From Natrinema sp. DC36 (GTDB taxonomy: Archaea > Halobacteriota > Halobacteria > Halobacteriales > Natrialbaceae), in assembly GCF_020405225.1 (NCBI RefSeq), contig NZ_CP084476.1, positions 1 to 64,000 of the forward strand: a DNA stretch of 64,000 bases, in the 5' to 3' direction. Below the pieces are notes generated by a model. The model was given only the letters and a program-made list of their open reading frames with translations. It had not been told where the DNA came from and did no database searches. The stretch's first letter is position 1. Every line of letters starts with the position of its first letter. Shown one piece after another: positions 58,204-64,000 of the stretch. The position numbers were made by a program, and so were the translations under genes.

Positions 58204-61200
58204 ATGAGCGGCGAGTTCGATGTCCTCGTTACCTCCGAGGGTTGTAACACGCCGTGGATCCAACGCCGCGGGTGGCAAAAGCAAGACGTCGTTTCCTGCC
58301 CCTGCTGTGGTGTCGATCGCAGCGTGTCGAAGGTCAAGCAACTCAAGCGTCTCCCCTCGCGTGAGCAAGCGGGCGAATGGCGAGCCCGCTATCTCGCGAA
58401 ACGAGCCGGAGAGACGGAAGCGTACAACGAGTTTGTCAACGAGCGCGGGCAGTACGGCGAGCAACTCGAGGAAGTGAACGCGAAGACGCCGAGCCCATCC
58501 GACGAAGCGGCCGACCTCCGAATCGCAGCGACCGAGGACTTGCTCGAGGGTCACCACGCGACCGAGCGCCGGGGCGAGACAGTCGATCCGTCACTCGAGG
58601 ACACGATCGTCGGTGACAGGGAGCGATTCAAAACGCTGAACGAGTATCGCATTCGGCAGCGCTCCAATGCGTTCAAAGACCGCGCCGACGCGATCGCGGG
58701 CAACGTCGTCACGCTCGAGGACCAACTCGAGGACGAGTACGGGGCCTTCAACGGCGACGACGACGACCGGCAGTTGACCGATCCCGAACCCGTCGGACCC
58801 GAACCCGAGACCGACGCGACCGGCGAGCCCGAACGAGAACTCGCAATCCGACCGACGCCGCCCGAACAACAGCGCCTGGATACGATCACCGCGGAGGTGC
58901 CGCCGACAGTCTCCGAATGGTTGCCTGCCGTGCTCGAGGAGCTGTTACCCCACGTTGTAAGCGCCGTCGATGCGATTGATTCCGACCACGGAGGTCTCAG
59001 CGCTAGCCAGCTCGCCAGCGTGCTCGCCGACCGCGGCGTCACCGACGGCCGGGCAAGCTACGCGAGTGTGCTGGCGTCCTACACGCAGAAGTACCACGAT
59101 ACCGATCTCGACGAACAGGACTTCATCGAAGACAACTACAAGCGCCACCAACAGAACCGGGAGTGGGGTAAAACCGCACTGACGAGTCTCGGAACCGGCC
59201 GGAACGCACTTGGATTAGGTCACGACGACCTCGCGAAGACTGTCATTCCGGTGCTCCAAGCGAGTGATAGTCGCCCGGAACTCGTGGTTCGATTCGATGG
59301 CCAGCAGTGGCTCGAGTCCACCCACGCCGGCACGCGCCGGAAGACACTCGCCGCTATTAGAGCGCTCGCCGACGCCGTCGACGTGACGATCGTCACCTCG
59401 CCGCGAGTCCACCGAACGCTCGAATCGAGTCACCCAGAGTTCGCCGATTGCGTTACTCAGGTCGCCATGCCGGGGCGTCAACCGGAAGAAATCGAGCGCT
59501 CTGCGAACGGCTGTGACGAGGGCACGATTTACACCGATCTCGAGTTGATGGACAAGCGCGCGGGCAAGCTCAAGATCCTAACTCACCTCGAGCGCAACCC
59601 CGGCGCAACGGTCAAAGACCTTGCTCACGACGACGGAAACGGTCTTTCGAAGGGTTCAATTCGTCCGTACATCGACTCGCTCTGTGACGACCACGGGTTC
59701 GTCGCCGTCGATACCCGCGGCACAGAGAACACCATGACGCTCACAGCGCGTGGCGAGGTTGCAGCCGGCATGATTACAGACGACGGACGGGTCGTTCACC
59801 CGGATCAGGAGACCGTTTTCGCCACATTCAACGAACCCGACGAGTCCGAATCGTCCCCCGAATCGGACAGCGTTACTGAGACCAACAGTCAGTCAGCAAG
59901 TACAGTGTATGGAACGGCGAACGGGATGGGTGATGGGGACGACGGCGTACCAGCCGAAGCCGCGCTGGCCGATACGGGCGACCCCGCGGAGGCTGGCTAC
60001 GTGCAGTGGCTGCCGACGGTAGCGGACAGCAGTTGGCCGCTGCACGCGCGTGTTACAGCGGCTGACGCCCGGGATGGTGTGAACCTGAACGACTACCCGG
60101 TAGAACGGTGGGAAGACGGACGGGTGACCTACGTGAGTTGCATGGAGGACCACCTTACCCTGAGCACACAGTACGGTGGAACGATACCGACACTGGTGCG
60201 GCTTGCAACTGCGTTACTTGACGATAAGCTATGGAGCACCGTACTCACGCCGTCGGCGCTCGGTGACGAACTCGAGAACTGTTTCGGCGAGGCGACCGAT
60301 TCGCCCTACAAGACCTACGACCATCTCGTCCGCGCAGCCCAAGTCGGGTGGCTCTCCGAAGACGAGAAGGCCTACGATAAGCTCAAGGATCGCTACGCCG
60401 GTGTTCGATCGGTCCTGCTCGGCAAACTCGGTGAGCTGGACGATCTCGAGGAAGACGAACGCGGCGACCTCATCCGACGGGCACACGGGTTGCTCATGTC
60501 CGCGACGGCGCTGTACGATGCGATCGGCGTCGATATCTCGATCGAGGTTCGGGTTCCCGACCCGAACAACCTGAACGACTCGCAGTTCTGTCGGTTCATC
60601 TCGGAGGTTGCGACGCGGCAAGCCTCCTACGGGATGCACTCCCTCGAGCGAAACTTCTGGGAGGAAGACAGCATGAAACGCAAGTCGGCGATGGGGCGAG
60701 AAATCGACCCATCGGACCCGAACGCACACCTCCGGGCGTCGTGGGTTCTCTCCGGTCCTGGTATCACGGGCCTCGCCGAACAGATCCGCGGGGCGATCGC
60801 CGCTCGCGACGACGACCGACTCGACGACCGCACCGACTACGATCCCGTAGAACTCGAGGTGCCGGTGACCGACGTCTCTGACTACGCGTCGATGCGCCAC
60901 GCCGTCGAGACCATCCTCGAGAAAAAGAACCTCTGTCCGGGCCGGGAGTCCGAGGCCATGCGGCGGACGGTCCGACTGTTCGAAGCCTACACCGGCTCAC
61001 CGTTCGACGTGGTGGACGCGCTGACGGCGCTGACGCGCTCGAAGCGACCAGGTGATGTGACGATCGCCGACGTGGAACACGCGCTCGCAGCGCTGCCGGG
61101 CGACCGCCTGCTCCCGTCGCTCGCCGCACCGACGCCGGGCAAGATCCTGAAAGCCGTGCTCGTCGCCGACGGCCCGATCGGGCGCTCGGATATCCTCCAG

Positions 61201-61653
61201 CGTGTCGGCTGTTCCGGTGTGACCTACGGCAAGCACATCGACCGGCTGGCGGCCTTCGATATCCTCCAGCGCGTCGATGGGCGCAAGTGGACGGTCGCGA
61301 TTGCGCCCTGGTACGTCCCCGAGATCGATGCGACGAAGCCGGGCTACGAGGATGGGTCCGTATCGATCAACACGACGACCGTCGACGGCGTCCTGTTCGA
61401 TGCACTCGAGAAACTCGGCTACGATCTCGGCGATCCCGAGTTGATCGACGCGTTCGGACAGCCGTTAGACCGGGTCGCGCTCATAGGGGCGGTCGGGCCG
61501 TGGATCGACGACTGGCTCGACGTTCTCGCGCCGTTACTGAAACCCAAACCGGACGCCGTACAGCGGTTTGACCACGACGTTGTCACACTCGGCGAAAAAC
61601 CAGACCAGACGACGCTCGCGGATTCGACGGGCCACTCGGCGCTGGCGGACTAA
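58204..61653 (+). CDS. Large Rep-like DNA-binding protein (1149 aa)
   Basis: The N-terminal zinc region (C14, C32, C34/C35; NTPWIQRRGW, CPCCGVDRSVSKVKQLKRL) resembles the haloarchaeal DUF5817 module. A long charged helical region follows (about 60-240). A middle domain contains LVVRFDGQQW (about 360-370) and a winged helix (LKILTHLERNPGATVKDLA, about 455-500). A helical domain occupies about 600-1000, and the C-terminus has a winged helix (AVLVADGPIGRSDILQRVG). Very large zinc/wHTH proteins of this type are found near plasmid origins in haloarchaea; Rep function is inferred. ATG 58204 was chosen. Confidence 0.7.
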   Translation: MSGEFDVLVTSEGCNTPWIQRRGWQKQDVVSCPCCGVDRSVSKVKQLKRLPSREQAGEWRARYLAKRAGETEAYNEFVNERGQYGEQLEEVNAKTPSPSDEAADLRIAATEDLLEGHHATERRGETVDPSLEDTIVGDRERFKTLNEYRIRQRSNAFKDRADAIAGNVVTLEDQLEDEYGAFNGDDDDRQLTDPEPVGPEPETDATGEPERELAIRPTPPEQQRLDTITAEVPPTVSEWLPAVLEELLPHVVSAVDAIDSDHGGLSASQLASVLADRGVTDGRASYASVLASYTQKYHDTDLDEQDFIEDNYKRHQQNREWGKTALTSLGTGRNALGLGHDDLAKTVIPVLQASDSRPELVVRFDGQQWLESTHAGTRRKTLAAIRALADAVDVTIVTSPRVHRTLESSHPEFADCVTQVAMPGRQPEEIERSANGCDEGTIYTDLELMDKRAGKLKILTHLERNPGATVKDLAHDDGNGLSKGSIRPYIDSLCDDHGFVAVDTRGTENTMTLTARGEVAAGMITDDGRVVHPDQETVFATFNEPDESESSPESDSVTETNSQSASTVYGTANGMGDGDDGVPAEAALADTGDPAEAGYVQWLPTVADSSWPLHARVTAADARDGVNLNDYPVERWEDGRVTYVSCMEDHLTLSTQYGGTIPTLVRLATALLDDKLWSTVLTPSALGDELENCFGEATDSPYKTYDHLVRAAQVGWLSEDEKAYDKLKDRYAGVRSVLLGKLGELDDLEEDERGDLIRRAHGLLMSATALYDAIGVDISIEVRVPDPNNLNDSQFCRFISEVATRQASYGMHSLERNFWEEDSMKRKSAMGREIDPSDPNAHLRASWVLSGPGITGLAEQIRGAIAARDDDRLDDRTDYDPVELEVPVTDVSDYASMRHAVETILEKKNLCPGRESEAMRRTVRLFEAYTGSPFDVVDALTALTRSKRPGDVTIADVEHALAALPGDRLLPSLAAPTPGKILKAVLVADGPIGRSDILQRVGCSGVTYGKHIDRLAAFDILQRVDGRKWTVAIAPWYVPEIDATKPGYEDGSVSINTTTVDGVLFDALEKLGYDLGDPELIDAFGQPLDRVALIGAVGPWIDDWLDVLAPLLKPKPDAVQRFDHDVVTLGEKPDQTTLADSTGHSALAD

Positions 61654-62075
61654 TCCTCAACCGAAGACATTTGAACAAGAAACCGCCAAATGACGAGAGT
61701 ACAACTGCGACAGAGTGGAACATGCATTTCCCACTCAAGATCGCCCTTTCCGTGGGCTGACGTGTGGTATTCTCCCCGAGACACATTTCCAAAATCGCCA
61801 TCACACAAACCACATTCATCTGCCCGCCATGAGAAATTGCTGTGTCGCTCCATTTGACCAAATTCATATCTGGTCATGTCCTCGTTCAATTCCTTAATTT
61901 CAGAAAGACACCCTGTGCAGGTGAGATTACTACAGATAGGTCTCCCAGAATATTCACCGTTCGAATGTTCCCTCACTACTCGCAAGCCCGTCAGTCCGGA
62001 CGTTGGTCGCTCAACTGTACAGAATTGGCATAGCTCGAGCTTCCCCTCGAAGGACTTCGGAATCTCTGAGAGCAT
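61650..62075 (-). CDS. Multi-Cys protein, convergent with rep (141 aa)
   Basis: CQFC (about 16-19), CSNLTCTGC (about 48-56), CGLC (about 88-91) and CRSC (about 122-125) indicate two zinc sites, reminiscent of HNH-scaffold proteins without the catalytic core. GC is lower than the flanks. Its stop overlaps the end of the Rep-like gene by four bases. Function unknown. Confidence 0.6.
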   Translation of the reverse strand: MLSEIPKSFEGKLELCQFCTVERPTSGLTGLRVVREHSNGEYSGRPICSNLTCTGCLSEIKELNEDMTRYEFGQMERHSNFSWRADECGLCDGDFGNVSRGEYHTSAHGKGDLEWEMHVPLCRSCTLVIWRFLVQMSSVED

Positions 62076-62081
62076 AGCGGA

Positions 62082-62597
62082 CTAATCCTCGAGCCCGACG
62101 AACCGCCACGTATTCGAGTGCAGCCCGTGAGTCTTGAGCTTGAATAGATCGGTCGCGGTGAGTGTCTTAATCCGATCCTTCAACGTCTCCGGGTCACGAA
62201 CGTCAGTGTGGCCGCGGTACAGCTCGCGAAGGTCGTCGAGCGAGACCACATTCACGCCGTCGGCGACGATCGCCTTGACGACTTTCTCGTCTCGGTGGTC
62301 CAACGCGGAGACATCGCCCAAATCGATCTCACCACCGGAGAGGCCGTTGACCGCTTCGACCTTTTTGAGACGAGTCGTCAACTGTCGGTTACGGGCCTCG
62401 AGTCGCTTCAACTCGGTATCCATCTGCCGGAGCAAGCCCACAAGCGCTTCGACTTGTTCGTTCGCCGCGTCGTTCTCGAGGTCGGTAATCCCGTCGGATA
62501 TATCACGCTGCCGACTCTCGATACGCTCCCGTCGCGATAATCGCTCGGTATCACCGCCCGAATCGCTGTTTGTCGCCTGCTCTGATTGCGCACTCAT
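62082..62597 (-). CDS. Coiled-coil protein with C-terminal wHTH-like region (171 aa)
   Basis: Residues about 20-85 form a coiled coil (RIESRQRDISDGITDLEND..., VGLLRQMDTELKRLEARN). The C-terminal half (VSLDDLRELYRGHTDVRDPETLKDRI) looks like a small winged helix. A TATA-like GTTTATAC at about 62624-62631 on the leftward strand gives a leaderless transcript from ATG 62597. Possibly a replication or partition accessory. Confidence 0.65.
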   Translation of the reverse strand: MSAQSEQATNSDSGGDTERLSRRERIESRQRDISDGITDLENDAANEQVEALVGLLRQMDTELKRLEARNRQLTTRLKKVEAVNGLSGGEIDLGDVSALDHRDEKVVKAIVADGVNVVSLDDLRELYRGHTDVRDPETLKDRIKTLTATDLFKLKTHGLHSNTWRFVGLED

Positions 62598-62657
62598 TAT
62601 GATAGGTCCTACAACGAATAGTAGTATAAACGCTTCCCCCGCGGAGTGAAAGTAAAC

Positions 62658-62879
62658 TCAATTCGTACGCCAGACGAACTCTTGGCCGATTTCTTCTTTT
62701 CCGATTCGGCCCTGTTTGGCGAGTCGTTTCAACTGTTCCCGAGCTGTGTTCCGGTGACAGTCAACTTCCTTCGCGACTTCACCTGTCGTGACTGGTCCGT
62801 CCCGCCGTACAACCTCCAGAAACCGCGAGGAACTGTATTTCCGTCCAAAGTCGTCGGTGGAATCGTCGTCTCGAGACAC
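62658..62879 (-). CDS. Winged-helix transcription regulator (73 aa)
   Basis: The core FLEVVRRDGPVTTGEVAKEVDCHRNTAREQLKRLAKQGRIGKEEIG is a typical MarR/ArsR-like winged helix. An inverted repeat TGTGCA-CC-TGCACA lies at 62913-62926, just beyond a TATA-like CTAAATAG, so it probably represses itself. A candidate copy-number or lysogeny-type switch. Confidence 0.75.
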   Translation of the reverse strand: MSRDDDSTDDFGRKYSSSRFLEVVRRDGPVTTGEVAKEVDCHRNTAREQLKRLAKQGRIGKEEIGQEFVWRTN

Positions 62880-62899
62880 GAATAGCGATACGACGACCG

Positions 62900-62926
62900 G
62901 CTATTTAGTTACTGTGCACCTGCACA
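62900..62926 (-). promoter_or_regulatory. Autoregulatory operator and TATA of the 62879 gene
   Basis: TGTGCA-CC-TGCACA (62913-62926) is a perfect 6-bp inverted repeat. On the leftward strand CTAAATAG (62901-62908) is a TATA box about 25 nt before ATG 62879. The operator overlaps the BRE position, so a bound dimer would block TFB. Confidence 0.55.
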
Positions 62927-63002
62927 CTCGAAAGAACTAAGTCACCCCAGTCGAATGTACTATTCACACGAACCACTAATCGAGATTGACAGTCTCGCAA
63001 AA

Positions 63003-63050
63003 GCGCCATGTTAGGGCATGACGCGACGCGGTTCGTGTTCCCCTGGAAAT
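63003..63050. repeat. TTAGGG-loop hairpin plus 16-bp motif, copy B
   Basis: GCGCCATG-TTAGGG-CATGACGC (63003-63024, one mismatch) is followed 10 nt later by GTGTTCCCCTGGAAAT (63035-63050), identical to the motif at 57857-57872. It lies directly upstream of the rightward genes starting at 63067. The same order and loop as copy A argue for a shared function. Confidence 0.75.
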
Positions 63051-63066
63051 GGAGAATCAGCGAACC

Positions 63067-63255
63067 ATGAACAGATTACAGCCTGACCGACTTAAATCTA
63101 GTCGGACTGAATCGCAGTCGGAGAACAGTTCACAGACCACTCGCAAGCCACGCGTCGTCGGCACGTCGGACACTGACGGCGTCTCGATCGACCTCCGCGC
63201 AACGCCGGGCTACAACGACACGCAACTCACGACGGACGAGGTGCGCGACCGATGA
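63067..63255 (+). CDS. Small polar protein (62 aa)
   Basis: ATG 63067 is preferred because ATG 63049 lies inside the repeated 16-bp motif, and that ATG is not preserved in copy A. The product is Ser/Thr/Arg-rich in the first half and acidic in the second. It overlaps the next gene by ATGA. Function unknown. Confidence 0.55.
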   Translation: MNRLQPDRLKSSRTESQSENSSQTTRKPRVVGTSDTDGVSIDLRATPGYNDTQLTTDEVRDR

Positions 63256-63878
63256 ACGGTCGTCACGTCGCCGAATCCTCGCAGACCAACGAGTACCCGT
63301 ACCTCGAGCAGATTCACGGCGAGGACCCGGCACGGTTTCTCGAGATGAACGAACTCACGGCGACGGCCCGAATCCGAGGGATCCGCGACCCGGAGCTACT
63401 CGAGGCCTACGAGACGGTCGCCAAGGAAATCACGGCCGGCCAGTACCGGAACACGATTCTCGAGGCGATCGACGAGCGCAAAGCCGACCTCGGAATCGAC
63501 GACGAACTGGCCGCCGAGCCGACCGACTCCAGGGCCACCGCAACGGACGGCGGCGCTGTTGTCGAAGAGACTCCCGACGAACCCGCCGAACCCGACGACG
63601 TCCACCCAGACTGCAAAGGACTCGAGGCCGGGCAGGTACTCAAACTCGAGCGCGCCGACGGAACGGAGTACATCTTTCCGGCACAACCAGACGCCGAGGA
63701 GCCGTTCCTGTGCCGGTCGTTCGACGGCGAGGGCGACGAGCGCACGGCAGAGCCGATCCCGTTGTCACTCGGCGAGGTCGCGTCGCGACCGATCAACGAC
63801 ACCGATCCGAAGCCGGTGAGCGAGATCAACACGCGAGCGCCGACGCTGGCCGCGAGTAACGGCGGTGATTCGGAATGA
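63252..63878 (+). CDS. Unknown two-region acidic protein (208 aa)
   Basis: The N-terminal region (LEQIHGEDPARFLEMNELTATARIRGI..., about 18-80) is helical and basic-acidic mixed, resembling a small DNA-associated domain. A disordered acidic linker follows (about 85-115). The C-terminal region has strands (GQVLKLERADGTEYIFPA) and one CxR motif. It belongs to the rightward operon controlled near copy B of the repeat. Not recognised. Confidence 0.6.
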   Translation: MNGRHVAESSQTNEYPYLEQIHGEDPARFLEMNELTATARIRGIRDPELLEAYETVAKEITAGQYRNTILEAIDERKADLGIDDELAAEPTDSRATATDGGAVVEETPDEPAEPDDVHPDCKGLEAGQVLKLERADGTEYIFPAQPDAEEPFLCRSFDGEGDERTAEPIPLSLGEVASRPINDTDPKPVSEINTRAPTLAASNGGDSE

Positions 63879-64000
63879 GCGAGCGTTCTGCCGACGAGTG
63901 GGAACAGTACCTCGCAGAACACACCGACGAAGTCTTGATGTTCATCGACGCGGACTACGAGATCCACACCTTCGAACACGACCAGGAGCACGACGAACTG
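63875..64000 (+). CDS. Partial gene running off the window
   Basis: ATG 63875 overlaps the previous stop. Forty-two acidic residues are visible (SADEWEQYLAEHTDEVLMF...) before the window ends; the frame is open. Function cannot be judged. Confidence 0.5.
   Translation, partial: MSERSADEWEQYLAEHTDEVLMFIDADYEIHTFEHDQEHDEL

Noticed and set aside
1-64000. CRISPR arrays, rRNA genes, tailed-virus head/tail genes
   Set aside because: No regularly spaced repeats, rRNA-like segments, terminase, portal or tape-measure patterns were seen.

Overview
The window is a GC-rich, strongly acidic-protein-coding stretch typical of a halophilic archaeon (Halobacteria). The signs are acid-rich, Lys-poor proteins, many ATGA/TAATG stop-start overlaps, TATA boxes about 26 nt upstream of start codons (leaderless transcripts), twin-arginine signals on secreted proteins, a phiH1-type repressor and an Orc1/Cdc6 initiator. 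No rRNA, intact tRNA, central metabolism or ribosomal gene is seen. ParA, Orc1/Cdc6, a very large Rep-like protein, two tyrosine recombinases, several HNH proteins and dozens of small zinc-finger proteins mark it as a large extrachromosomal or integrative element (plasmid or provirus-like). Both ends cut through genes, so the element continues outside the window.

Layout. 1-1.3 kb: partition (ParA, partner gene, possible iteron centromere). 1.4-17.3 kb: accessory zone of short co-directional cassettes encoding a pilin-like protein, small membrane proteins, zinc-ribbon proteins, RHH and HNH proteins, a PAPS-reductase-like PP-loop enzyme with a DUF6884/YaaA-like partner, and a tyrosine recombinase. 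17.25-36.4 kb: one long leftward gene series. Its distal part encodes DNA enzymes: a stand-alone topoisomerase VI-A/Spo11-like TOPRIM protein, an MCM-like protein that keeps the N-terminal OB fold and a C-terminal winged helix but has no AAA+ domain, and a FtsK/HerA-type ATPase with a degenerate P-loop. Its proximal part encodes membrane and exported proteins, including a 368-aa signal-peptide/C-terminal-anchor protein. tRNA-like hairpins sit in two of its intergenic gaps. 36.5-39.4 kb: a lower-GC insertion (HNH, recombinase, polytopic membrane protein). 39.4-49.7 kb: a second leftward set of surface or exported proteins (beta-helix protein, Tat-exported proteins, subtilase, 1105-aa LamG-domain membrane protein) with an HNH homing-type gene embedded. 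50-53 kb: small regulators and homing-repeat proteins. 53-56 kb: a second pilin and Orc1/Cdc6 with flanking candidate origin sequence. 56.3-64 kb: winged-helix repressors, the 1149-aa Rep-like protein and a repeated structural element made of hairpins with a TTAGGG loop plus a 16-bp motif.

How it may work. Orc1/Cdc6 and the large Rep-like protein probably drive replication and ParA segregation. The leftward series looks like a dedicated particle, vesicle or DNA-transfer machine: a membrane-linked ATPase with DNA-handling partners behind exported and anchored proteins. The 39-49 kb cassette would supply host-surface contact and processing functions. No tailed-virus marker (terminase, portal, tail-tape protein) is visible, so if it makes particles they are of another kind. 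Functions given for unrecognised genes are inference from motifs and context only; no database search was run.
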